Below are positions 35,738-43,943 of a stretch of DNA of 53,833 nt, in pieces (position 1 is the stretch's first letter; every line of letters begins with the position of its first letter). Position numbers and translations under genes: made by a program. The notes under the pieces are model-generated. The model made no database searches. It was not told the origin of the DNA and worked only from the letters and a program-made list of their open reading frames with translations. The DNA is from Prochlorococcus sp. AG-347-K15 (GTDB lineage: Bacteria; Cyanobacteriota; Cyanobacteriia; PCC-6307; Cyanobiaceae): the NCBI GenBank assembly GCA_003281415.1, contig QCCC01000007.1:1-53833 (forward strand). Direction: 5' to 3'.

Positions 35738-35774
35738 TATACACAAAGATAGTATCCTTGACTAACTGTGTATA
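35738..35774. promoter_or_regulatory. Paired inverted half-sites between divergent genes: candidate operator
   Basis: TATACACA (35738-35745) and TGTGTATA (35767-35774) are exact inverted copies, 21 bp apart, in the spacer upstream of the ribbon-helix-helix gene and the divergent 112-residue gene. The arms also look like -10 elements on opposite strands, so part of the symmetry could be two back-to-back promoters. The half-site resembles the repeat at 31758-31774. Confidence 0.4.
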
Positions 35775-35804
35775 CTTATAAGTAACAGTTATCAACTTTG
35801 ACTC

Positions 35805-36107
35805 ATGGCTACCCGTCAAAACTCAACCAATGGGAAGCCTAAATCCCCAAGAATTCAAGTAGTACTGCCGGAATTAATATGCGAGCAACTTACTATTTTA
35901 GCTAGTAACGAATCTAGGACAGTTAGTAATATGGCAAAAGTATTAATACAAGAAGGAATAAAAAAATATTTCGAAAAAGAGAATAAATCACTTGTTTCAG
36001 AAAATAATTTAAATACCGATAGATTTAGAGATGAGCTTGAAAAACAAAGCGTCAAAAGATTAAAAAGAGCTCCTCAAAGGATTAGATACTATAAAAAATC
36101 TGATTAA
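35805..36107 (+). CDS. Ribbon-helix-helix DNA-binding protein (CopG/Arc-like)
   Basis: A 100-residue basic protein. After a polar start, PRIQVVLPELICEQLTILA would form the beta strand and first helix, then SRTVSNMAKVLIQEGIKKYF the second helix, giving a ribbon-helix-helix fold. Such proteins act as dimers that insert the strand pair into the major groove and often repress their own promoter. The C-terminal tail is Lys/Arg-rich (SVKRLKRAPQRIRYYKK). No toxin gene is adjacent, so a toxin-antitoxin role is not supported. It converges on ktrA with a 6-bp gap. Confidence 0.82.
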   Translation: MATRQNSTNGKPKSPRIQVVLPELICEQLTILASNESRTVSNMAKVLIQEGIKKYFEKENKSLVSENNLNTDRFRDELEKQSVKRLKRAPQRIRYYKKSD

Positions 36108-36113
36108 GAATAA

Positions 36114-36818
36114 TTAATTTTGAGGCAATTTCTGTAAATCTACAGTTTTACCCATTACTACCAAAATATTGCCTCTTTCCAAAATATATTTTGCTGGAGG
36201 ATTAACTGTTAATTCTTCCGCAGGTCCTGCTGCAAGAACATTTACTAAATAATTTTTCCTCAAATTTAAATCTCTTAAAGATCTTCCAATAAATTCCTCT
36301 GGAACAGTTATTTCATCTATACCAGTTTGGTTATCTAATTCTAATCTTTCAATTAGATTTGGTCTGACAAGTTCTAAACCTAATCTTTCTCCTTGCATCC
36401 TAGATGGGAAAACAACTTTGTCTGCACCTACCCTTTTTAACATTTTTTCGTGCAAGTCACTCGTAGCTCTGGCTATTACTCTTTTCACTTTGCTACCTTC
36501 ACTATCCTTAGCAATGAGTGTTGTAGTTATGCTTGCTTCAATAGGTTCACTAATACCCACTACAACAGTATTCATTTCAAGTATTCCAGATTCCTTCATA
36601 GACTCTTCATCAGTACAATCTACAACTCTAGCTTCTATCGAAGGTTCCAATTGTCTTAAATCATCAATAGCTTTTTCCGAATAATCTGCAGCCAAAACAT
36701 CTGCACCATTACTAATAAGTTCTCTACAAACTGCGGTTCCAAATCTTCCAACGCCGACAACTGCAAAAGTGAGTGCTTCATTTTCTCTCTTTTGAGACCA
36801 CTGCCACCAATCAGCCAT
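36114..36818 (-). CDS. KtrA/TrkA-like K+ uptake regulatory subunit
   Basis: A 234-residue RCK protein that gates a membrane K+ channel subunit. The N-terminal Rossmann motif GVGRFG (22-27) binds nucleotide, and the C-terminal TrkA-C (RCK_C) domain (about 150-230) carries EFIGRSLRDLNLRKNYLVNV. Its start lies 18 bp after the stop of the KtrB-like gene on the same strand. KtrA rather than two-domain TrkA is favoured by having only one RCK unit. Confidence 0.93.
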   Translation of the reverse strand: MADWWQWSQKRENEALTFAVVGVGRFGTAVCRELISNGADVLAADYSEKAIDDLRQLEPSIEARVVDCTDEESMKESGILEMNTVVVGISEPIEASITTTLIAKDSEGSKVKRVIARATSDLHEKMLKRVGADKVVFPSRMQGERLGLELVRPNLIERLELDNQTGIDEITVPEEFIGRSLRDLNLRKNYLVNVLAAGPAEELTVNPPAKYILERGNILVVMGKTVDLQKLPQN

Positions 36819-36836
36819 AATTAAACTCAGTCAATC

Positions 36837-38240
36837 CTAAACATAGAGATCAGCCCTAGGATAGCCAATTCTCTTTTGTCTATCTATTCTACTCTTATAC
36901 AGAGCCTGCCAAAGTGCACTTAAGAGCAAAAGGATCCCAAGTCTGCCCACAAACATACCGACAATAAGAATAAATTGACCAAAATGATTTAATTTTGCAG
37001 TTAAACCGATATCAAAACCAACTGTTGCAAATGCAGATATACAAGTAAAAAGAATTTCCAGGAATGTGAAAGATTCTTTTTTAACAAATGTATTAGTTGT
37101 ACTAAGCAACATTGCCATTAAAAGAACAAAAAGCAAAGAACCCACTGTAATTCCAACTGCCTTGAGAATAACTTTATCTGAAATTAATCTATTGCTAATA
37201 ATTACATCTTTCTGCCCTCTTAAAGTTGATCTAGTTGCAGCCATTAAAGCAATAAATGTAGTGGTTTTTATACCTCCACCAGTACCTCCAGTACTTGCTC
37301 CTATAAACATCAGTGTCATTAATAACAAGAGGCCGGTATCTGAAATAGAGTTTAAAGAAATAGGAAAATTTGTAAAGCCTGCTGTTCTTGCACTAACTGT
37401 TTCGAAGATAGATGACAATAACCTTTCAACCAAATTCAAATCATTAAAAAATTGACTATTTAGCAATGATTCAGTAATGAATAATCCTAATGATCCGAAT
37501 AATATTAGAGACAAACTTGTCCTAATAACTAGTCTGGAATGAAGACTCAATTTTTTATATGAAAGATTTTTTTTATGACTCCAAATATCATCAATAACCC
37601 GCCATCCCAGTCCACCCATGACAATGAGAAAAACAAATACAGTATTAACCAAAAAATTTGTTCTATAGTCTTGAAGACTATTAGACCATAAAGAAAAACC
37701 TGCATTGTTATAGGCAGATATGCTGTGAAAAATTGAGGACCAAAGTCTTTCCCAATTATTTTGAATATCTACAAATCCAAAATAATATAAAACAATTGCG
37801 CCTAAAGATATGATACAAGTTGCAGTTATAGCAATGCTTTGAAAAGTTCGGCCAATTCCTCCAACTCCGAATTCATCAAGAGTTTTTCCTTTATCTAATC
37901 TAGTTCTTAGCTTTGTCCCCTTTACAACAAAACCTTGTAGAAATGTGGTAATAGCCATTAATCCAAGACCACCAGATAAAAGCATAAAAGCTAAGAAAAC
38001 CTGGCCAAAGAAATTCAAATCAACTCCAATATCAATGATGGTCAAGCCAGTAACAGTTATGGCAGAAGTAGATGTAAAAAATGCTTCCCATAAACCAACA
38101 TTTGAAGATGAACATAAAGGGGAACTTAAAATTAATGTTCCAAAAAAAATAATAACCAATCCTGTAACGATAGTAAATTGAGGTACAGATAGTTTTCTGT
38201 AAACATCTTTTAACCTGTAAACATTACTTGTGAATTTCAC
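36837..38240 (-). CDS. KtrB/TrkH-like K+ transporter
   Basis: A 467-residue membrane transporter with four channel-like repeats. Each P-loop filter can be found: SAITVTGLTIID, NNAGFSLW, SARTAGFTNF and SAFATVGFDIGL, with the filter Gly retained in all four. This fits KtrB-type Na+-dependent K+ uptake. The RCK gene follows directly, and the SLC13 gene precedes it by 5 bp, so the three make one transcript. Confidence 0.93.
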   Translation of the reverse strand: MKFTSNVYRLKDVYRKLSVPQFTIVTGLVIIFFGTLILSSPLCSSSNVGLWEAFFTSTSAITVTGLTIIDIGVDLNFFGQVFLAFMLLSGGLGLMAITTFLQGFVVKGTKLRTRLDKGKTLDEFGVGGIGRTFQSIAITATCIISLGAIVLYYFGFVDIQNNWERLWSSIFHSISAYNNAGFSLWSNSLQDYRTNFLVNTVFVFLIVMGGLGWRVIDDIWSHKKNLSYKKLSLHSRLVIRTSLSLILFGSLGLFITESLLNSQFFNDLNLVERLLSSIFETVSARTAGFTNFPISLNSISDTGLLLLMTLMFIGASTGGTGGGIKTTTFIALMAATRSTLRGQKDVIISNRLISDKVILKAVGITVGSLLFVLLMAMLLSTTNTFVKKESFTFLEILFTCISAFATVGFDIGLTAKLNHFGQFILIVGMFVGRLGILLLLSALWQALYKSRIDRQKRIGYPRADLYV

Positions 38241-38245
38241 TTTAT

Positions 38246-40054
38246 TTATCTGAAATTTAAAATTATCAATGCTGGCACTACAAGTGACATTATAAATGTT
38301 AATCCAGCTCCGTATTTTGCAATATCAAAAAATCTATATCTTCCAGGACCGTAAACCATTAAATTTGTTTGATAACCCATTGGAGTCAAGAAAGATTGAC
38401 TTGCTCCAAATAAAATAAGCATTATTAAAGCACTGGGTGAAATCCCTAAAACGTTTGAAAATTCAATAGCAACCGGCAAAATCAAAGCAACCGAAGCAGC
38501 ATTACTTATGAATTGAGTAAGAATAACTGTCGATACAAAAATTACAACTAGTGCAAAATACAAAGGCAGCCCATCAAGAGCAAAATTAAGATTGACTGCA
38601 ATTAAATCTGCTAATCCTGTTACTTGCATAGCAACACTAAAACACGATAAAGAGCCAAGTAATAAAATAACGTCTAACCTAATTGATTTTTGTATTTCTG
38701 CAGGTCTTAAACATCCAAAAGCAACCATTGCAATCACTGCCAAAAGAACTGAACCCACTAATGGAATATCAGTAACCGAAGGCAAAACCACCATTCCTAT
38801 TGCAATTGCAATCGAGATAGGTTTTTTTATCAAGACGGGTAAATCATCTTCAAATTGATCTAAAATAAGCAAATCATTACTGGCCTGTAAACCTCTTATT
38901 GAATCTAAGGGCGCTTGCAATAATAAAACATCGCCTGCTCTTAAAACAGCTTGGCCTAATCTCTCTTGAACAGTTTGTTGGCCTCTTCTTAGTGCCAAAA
39001 CTGTTGCATTATGACGTTGCCTGAATCTTAATTCTCTCAAACTGGCACCAGCTAAAGTTGATCCTGCTGGTAATAAAGCTTCAAAGGTTTTAGTACCTTC
39101 ATCATCTGAGAAAACATTAGCTCTGTCAAAAGAAGTCTTATTTTCTCCTAACAGAATGGTATGTTCCTGCTGCAGCCTAAATAAGTCTGCCCTTGTAACG
39201 CGTATTATTAATCTATCGTCAGGTTCAATCTTTCTATCTGCCAGAGGAGGAAGTATAACTTTTCCATTTCGTTGCAATTCAAGAACGTCAACGTCAAATC
39301 GTCTTTGTAACCGACTATTTCTTACAGATTGTCCAACTAATTCTGAAGTAGAGGGTATAGTAACTTCAGAAAAATACACATTCATATCCCCTTTTTTAAT
39401 AAACTCCTTATCTCTCCCTCTATCTGGCAAAAGCATATCAGAAACTAGAATCATATAAGTTGTACCTATAAGCCATACAGGAATTCCAATTGAAGTCAAA
39501 CTAAATAATTCCAAAGCTCCATAACCTAATTGTTGACTAATATCACTTACAAGGAGATTTACCGAGCTACCTAATAATGTCAGAGTTCCGCCTAGGAGAG
39601 TAGCGAAAGAAAGAGGTAATAAAACTTTTGATGGTGAAATGTTTCTCCGCTCGCACCAACCTTCAATTAAAGGTAACAAAGATGCTACTACAGGAGTATT
39701 AGGTACAATTCCAGATATTGGAGCAATCAAAAAAGCTATTAAAGAAATTAATTTCCTTGGCGTTCTAATATTCTCAGAAGAAATCAATTCTCTTACTCTA
39801 TCTAAAGCACCACTTTTAAATAATGCAGAGGAAACTGCAAATAAACCCATAAGGGTAATTAAGGATGGACTACCAAATCCAGCTAAAGCTTTTTCAGGAG
39901 AAAGAACCCCTGTGGCTATAAATATTCCAACACATAACAAGCCAGTCAATTCTGGAGCAATAGTATTTTTGATAAACAAAATTATTGACATTATTAAAAC
40001 AACTACCGTTATAAACGCATCAAAATTATTATTAACTACTGCAATTAAATTCAT
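38246..40054 (-). CDS. SLC13-family permease with internal TrkA-C domains
   Basis: A 602-residue transporter. An N-terminal membrane half (about 10-210) is followed by two soluble TrkA-C (RCK_C) domains (about 215-415; TIPSTSELVGQSVRNSRLQR and ALLPAGSTLAGASLRELRFR) and a C-terminal membrane half (from about 420). SLC13/DASS relatives carry sulfate or dicarboxylates with Na+, and related cyanobacterial and algal proteins are called SLT or SAC1-like. Sulfate is a candidate substrate, but placement directly upstream of KtrBA may point to ion homeostasis (inference). Confidence 0.88.
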   Translation of the reverse strand: MNLIAVVNNNFDAFITVVVLIMSIILFIKNTIAPELTGLLCVGIFIATGVLSPEKALAGFGSPSLITLMGLFAVSSALFKSGALDRVRELISSENIRTPRKLISLIAFLIAPISGIVPNTPVVASLLPLIEGWCERRNISPSKVLLPLSFATLLGGTLTLLGSSVNLLVSDISQQLGYGALELFSLTSIGIPVWLIGTTYMILVSDMLLPDRGRDKEFIKKGDMNVYFSEVTIPSTSELVGQSVRNSRLQRRFDVDVLELQRNGKVILPPLADRKIEPDDRLIIRVTRADLFRLQQEHTILLGENKTSFDRANVFSDDEGTKTFEALLPAGSTLAGASLRELRFRQRHNATVLALRRGQQTVQERLGQAVLRAGDVLLLQAPLDSIRGLQASNDLLILDQFEDDLPVLIKKPISIAIAIGMVVLPSVTDIPLVGSVLLAVIAMVAFGCLRPAEIQKSIRLDVILLLGSLSCFSVAMQVTGLADLIAVNLNFALDGLPLYFALVVIFVSTVILTQFISNAASVALILPVAIEFSNVLGISPSALIMLILFGASQSFLTPMGYQTNLMVYGPGRYRFFDIAKYGAGLTFIMSLVVPALIILNFR

Positions 40055-40114
40055 ATGAAACTTATTTAACTCAATATACCCAAAAACAATATTTCAAAAA
40101 AGTTTTATTTGAAA

Positions 40115-41299
40115 TTATTTTTTTTTCAAAAACTTTTTAAAAATAGATTTTTTTTGGAATATCCATGAAGATGCAGATTTTAAGCTTTCAGTAATATCAG
40201 GCAACTTAGAAGCATATATAAGTCTTCTTGCCTCAAAAGCCAATTTCCCAGATAAAGTAACCCCAAGCCCAGAAATTGAAGCTTCTCCTATTCCTAAACT
40301 AATCATTTCTCCATTATCTTTAAATTCAAAGGGTAAAGCATCCTTTCCTTGAATTAAAAGTTCTAAATTATTAGCCAGATGATTTCCTTCCTGCATAGCG
40401 ACCTGGGCAGTTATAGGTAAATCCTCCATTCCTTCAATAACTGAAACATCGCCAATAGCAAAACAGTTTTTATAGTTTTCTATTTGCAGATTATTATTAA
40501 CTAAAATTCTTCCAAATTTTTTTGTTATTTGATCATTTTCTAAGTAAGACAAATTAGGTTTAACGCCTGCAGTCCAAATAACAATATCTTTTTCCAAGGA
40601 AGTTATTCCAAACTCACTAGAAATACTAATCTTAGTTTCTGAGACTTCTTTAACTGTGGAATTCAAAAGAACGTTAATTTTTCTCTTTTCTAATGCCTTC
40701 TCTGCTTGTTCTCTATTAAAAATTTTGTTGTTATTGAGGATTTCGTTTGATTTGTCTATTACACTGATTTCAAATTGGTCTTTAAATATATCTTTAACTT
40801 TACATGCCAACTCGATGCCAGAGGGACCACCTCCCACTATGAATAACTTCTTATGCAACTCAGTATCTTGTGATTTTTTTAAAAAAGAATTTAATTTATT
40901 TAGATCGTGTACATCATTAAAAAAATAACAATTTTCATCTACACCTTTTATAAAAAAACTATTTGGAATAGAGCCTGTACAGATGACAAGATACTGATAA
41001 CTTAATTTTAAATCGTCACTAAATTCAAGAATATTTTCTTTGAAGGAAATCTTGGTTAAACAATTTTTTAAAAAAGTTATCCCCGCATCAGAAAAAATAT
41101 TTGCAAATTTTGGGGTAGCTTCCCAACTTCTTATTTCTTTACTTAAAACTTCGTACATTAAAGGTTTAAATATGAAGTTAGATTCAGAATCAACCACAAG
41201 AATTGGTAAAGAAGGATTAAGATTCTTTAAATTCAAAGCAAATGTCATACCTGCAAAACCTGCTCCAACTATTACTATTGGTTTGTGTATTGATTTCAT
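40115..41299 (-). CDS. Type II NADH dehydrogenase (NDH-2)-like flavoprotein
   Basis: A 394-residue FAD/NAD(P)-binding protein with two Rossmann motifs: GAGFAGMTFA near the N-terminus and GGGPSGIELA near 152. VIWTAGVKPN, NCFAIGDVSVIE and a C-terminal amphipathic basic stretch (SIFKKFLKKK) fit the NDH-2/Ndb group, which passes electrons from NADH to quinone at the membrane without pumping protons. In cyanobacteria these may sense redox state (literature). It is 60 bp from the SLC13 start on the same strand. Confidence 0.87.
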   Translation of the reverse strand: MKSIHKPIVIVGAGFAGMTFALNLKNLNPSLPILVVDSESNFIFKPLMYEVLSKEIRSWEATPKFANIFSDAGITFLKNCLTKISFKENILEFSDDLKLSYQYLVICTGSIPNSFFIKGVDENCYFFNDVHDLNKLNSFLKKSQDTELHKKLFIVGGGPSGIELACKVKDIFKDQFEISVIDKSNEILNNNKIFNREQAEKALEKRKINVLLNSTVKEVSETKISISSEFGITSLEKDIVIWTAGVKPNLSYLENDQITKKFGRILVNNNLQIENYKNCFAIGDVSVIEGMEDLPITAQVAMQEGNHLANNLELLIQGKDALPFEFKDNGEMISLGIGEASISGLGVTLSGKLAFEARRLIYASKLPDITESLKSASSWIFQKKSIFKKFLKKK

Positions 41300-41394
41300 T
41301 AGAAAAATATTGGTATGCGTAAATGTATTATTAAACTATACGAATAAATTTTAAATTGAGCGAAATAAAATTAAACTCATAACTAAACTGAATA

Positions 41395-42117
41395 ATGATT
41401 GAAAAAATCCAAACAGATATTCAAACCAACTTGAGGAAATATAATCAAGAGCTAGTAGATATAAAGCCTCAAGAAATGCTTACATGGGGTTATGAAAAGT
41501 TTGATAATCAATTTGCTATTACAACAAGTTTTGGTATACAGTCATCCGTCCTTTTAGATATGGTACATAAATTACGTCTACAAAAAAAAATCAAAATTTT
41601 TTGGATAGATACAGGTTACCTTCCTCCAGAAACATACCATTACGCTGAAAAGCTTATTAATAATTTATCGTTAGAAGTTGAAGTTCTTCAAAGTGAATTA
41701 TCTCCAGCAAGAATGGAGGCCAAATACGGAAAACTTTGGGAAACAAATAAAGAGAGTGATTTAGATAAGTATCATGAATTGAGAAAGATAAAACCTTTAG
41801 AAAATGGTCTAGAAAAATATGATATTTTCTGCTGGGCAAGCGGTGTTAGATCAAGTCAAACAGAAAATAGAAAAAAAATGAAATTCCTAGACATAATTCG
41901 TCAAAGACTATCTTTAAGACCTTTATTAAGTTGGACAAATAAAGATATTTTTTATTATATGGAAGAGAATAATTTACCTGCTCATCCACTTTTTATCAAA
42001 GGTTATTCTTCTGTAGGAGATTGGCATTCAAGCAGTCCAGATGGTATTAAAACAAAGGGCAGAGATACAAGATTTGGGGGGATTAAACAAGAATGTGGAA
42101 TACACACTAATAATTAA
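41395..42117 (+). CDS. cysH: Phosphoadenylyl-sulfate reductase
   Basis: The enzyme reduces PAPS (or APS) to sulfite in assimilatory sulfate reduction. The 240 residues have TTSFGIQSSVLLDM (PP-loop region), FWIDTGYLPPETY, and the catalytic C-terminal Cys in KQECGIH. The Cys pairs (CC and CxxC) that bind the 4Fe-4S cluster of APS reductases are absent, since only one Cys lies in FCWASGVRSSQ. This suggests the PAPS-type, thioredoxin-dependent form. coaX follows after 15 bp. Confidence 0.92.
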   Translation: MIEKIQTDIQTNLRKYNQELVDIKPQEMLTWGYEKFDNQFAITTSFGIQSSVLLDMVHKLRLQKKIKIFWIDTGYLPPETYHYAEKLINNLSLEVEVLQSELSPARMEAKYGKLWETNKESDLDKYHELRKIKPLENGLEKYDIFCWASGVRSSQTENRKKMKFLDIIRQRLSLRPLLSWTNKDIFYYMEENNLPAHPLFIKGYSSVGDWHSSSPDGIKTKGRDTRFGGIKQECGIHTNN

Positions 42118-42132
42118 ATTGATCATAGAAAA

Positions 42133-42828
42133 ATGGTCTCAGATATAAATTTTTTATTAGTAGGTAATAGTAGGCTTCATTGGGCAAAATATTCTAAAAA
42201 TCAATCTAAATTCTTCCATACCAAAAAAGAACAAAAAGTTCCCGAAAATATAGATCTTGATCAATTAATTTGGGCTTCTGTAGGAAAACTACCAAATTAT
42301 TTGCTGAAAAAAGAAAATGAAATAAAAACTCAAGATATTCAGTTATCAAATCTTCCTGATAATTTTGGAGTTGATAGAGCTCTTGCCTGTATTGCCGCTT
42401 TAAAAATTATTGAAAACCCTTTCAAAAAAGATTTGCTAATTGCAGATTTTGGAACAATATTATCAATAACAAAATTGAATTCAAATGGATCTATTATTGG
42501 AGGTCAACTTCTTCCAGGTTTTCTAACACAATTAAAATCAATGGAACAAAATACAAAAAATCTTAAAGTTCCCAAAAAATATGATATTCCGATCAAAGAT
42601 TTTTTAATTAATACAGAAGAAGCAATTTTAAAAGGAGTAATTAACTCTCTTACTGGCGTGATTAATAGTTTATTTAATCCTGAAAAGGATATTTTAATAA
42701 CCTGTGGAGGAGACTCTCAATTACTAACAAAATCTCTAAAGACTCAAAAAGAAAATATTATCAATGCTCCTAATTTAGTAATGGAGGGGATGATTATTCA
42801 CCACCTGTCCATAAAAAAATTAACTTAA
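42133..42828 (+). CDS. coaX: Type III pantothenate kinase-like protein
   Basis: A 231-residue ASKHA-fold kinase for the first step of CoA synthesis. It keeps the FGVDRALACIAA (GxDR) motif, DFGTILSI and GGQLLPGF. In the first phosphate-binding motif the usual Asp of D-x-G-N is Leu9 (LLVGNSR), a change in a position considered important in characterised enzymes. It is in line after cysH and overlaps bcp by 9 bp at the 3' ends. Confidence 0.85.
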   Translation: MVSDINFLLVGNSRLHWAKYSKNQSKFFHTKKEQKVPENIDLDQLIWASVGKLPNYLLKKENEIKTQDIQLSNLPDNFGVDRALACIAALKIIENPFKKDLLIADFGTILSITKLNSNGSIIGGQLLPGFLTQLKSMEQNTKNLKVPKKYDIPIKDFLINTEEAILKGVINSLTGVINSLFNPEKDILITCGGDSQLLTKSLKTQKENIINAPNLVMEGMIIHHLSIKKLT

Positions 42829-43287
42829 CCCAAGGTCTGCAATTATATGATCAGCCATTATTGCTGCTTTTACCTTTAAGTAAATTTTTTCTATGTTACC
42901 TTCAGTATCAATTAAAAAAGTATTTCTCATCATTCCCATGTATTCTTTTCCCATAAATTTCTTCAGTCCATAGCTATCGTAATCAGAAGAAACTTTGAAA
43001 GGTTCAGGATCAGTTAAAAGAATAAAAGGTAAATTAAATTTTTCTATAAACTTCTGATGCGAGGATGCATTATCTTTACTAATACCAAGCACAACAATAT
43101 TATTTTTTTGGAGTAAATCCCAATTTTCTTTAAAATTACATGCTTCTTTGGTACATCCTGGAGTATTATCTTTTGGATAAAAATATAGTATTATTCTTTT
43201 ACCTTTAAAATCACTAAGAGAAACTTCTTTCTCAAAAGAATCTTTTAATTTAAATTCTGGTGCTTTGTCGCCAACCTTAAGAGCCAT
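42820..43287 (-). CDS. bcp: Thiol peroxidase, Bcp/PrxQ type
   Basis: A peroxiredoxin that reduces H2O2 and alkyl peroxides with thioredoxin. I chose ATG 43287 (155 residues, MALKVGDKAPEFKL); an in-frame extension to 43323 would add 12 unrelated residues and reach into the opposite gene. Peroxidatic Cys45 and resolving Cys50 are in TPGCTKEAC, the PrxQ arrangement. FYPKDNTPG is the family motif. The start codon touches the start of the divergent PPTase. Confidence 0.94.
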   Translation of the reverse strand: MALKVGDKAPEFKLKDSFEKEVSLSDFKGKRIILYFYPKDNTPGCTKEACNFKENWDLLQKNNIVVLGISKDNASSHQKFIEKFNLPFILLTDPEPFKVSSDYDSYGLKKFMGKEYMGMMRNTFLIDTEGNIEKIYLKVKAAIMADHIIADLGLS

Positions 43288-43943
43288 TGAAATTATTAAA
43301 TGAGTATGAATATAAAATACCAAAAATTTGGTTTTATGAGATTAAAGGTGTGCAAGATGTCGCAACTATAGAAGAAATTAAAACTGCAAAAAATCTAACA
43401 AATTCAAGATCAAAGATTTTCTTAGAAACAAGGGCGTATTTGAGACAATCACTTTCAACACTTTTTGATTTAGACCCCCTTGAAATTCCAATTACTGCTC
43501 ATCCTGGAGAACCTCCAACTTTACCCTCTGGGATGGGAAATATCAGTTTAAGTCATTGTAAAGATGCCATTACTATAGTCTGGCATAAAGGCAAAATAGG
43601 AATTGATATTGAGAGAACAGATAGAGATTTTAATCATGTGAAAATTGCAGAAAATTATTTTTTTCATACCAATAAATCAAACCATAATAATTATTTAACA
43701 AAAAATATGATACTAAATCAATGGTGTGCTGTTGAAGCTGCTATAAAATGGGATCATGGAAAATTAGCTAGAGACATTAAACATTGGCAATTTTTTGAAA
43801 ATCCAAAAGAGTTAATTCATAAGAAGAAAAACATACATTTAAATTATTCACAGATTAACTTCCATAATTGGACTATCGCTTTAGCCTACGAAGAAAAAAC
43901 TTCTTTTAATCCTGAGATTATTTGTTGTTCGAAAAATTTTTAA
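43287..43943 (+). CDS. 4'-phosphopantetheinyl transferase (Sfp/HetI-like)
   Basis: It moves the phosphopantetheine arm of CoA onto acyl-carrier proteins. The 218 residues keep IGIDIER (Asp and Glu Mg ligands) and QWCAVEAAIK, but the family's first Lys in W-x-x-K-E-A is Val here. The only good in-frame start is TTG 43287, which shares one base with the bcp start codon; a later GTG at about 43347 is an alternative. Its 3' end overlaps rarA by 4 bp. Confidence 0.85.
   Translation: MKLLNEYEYKIPKIWFYEIKGVQDVATIEEIKTAKNLTNSRSKIFLETRAYLRQSLSTLFDLDPLEIPITAHPGEPPTLPSGMGNISLSHCKDAITIVWHKGKIGIDIERTDRDFNHVKIAENYFFHTNKSNHNNYLTKNMILNQWCAVEAAIKWDHGKLARDIKHWQFFENPKELIHKKKNIHLNYSQINFHNWTIALAYEEKTSFNPEIICCSKNF

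Noticed and set aside
35805..36107. Toxin-antitoxin module
   Set aside because: The ribbon-helix-helix protein has no adjacent toxin-like gene on its strand.
37066..37455. 129-codon plus-strand frame opposite the KtrB-like gene
   Set aside because: Antisense shadow of the conserved transporter; composition mirrors the opposite membrane protein.
39639..40058. 139-codon plus-strand frame opposite the SLC13 gene
   Set aside because: Antisense to a conserved permease with no independent support.
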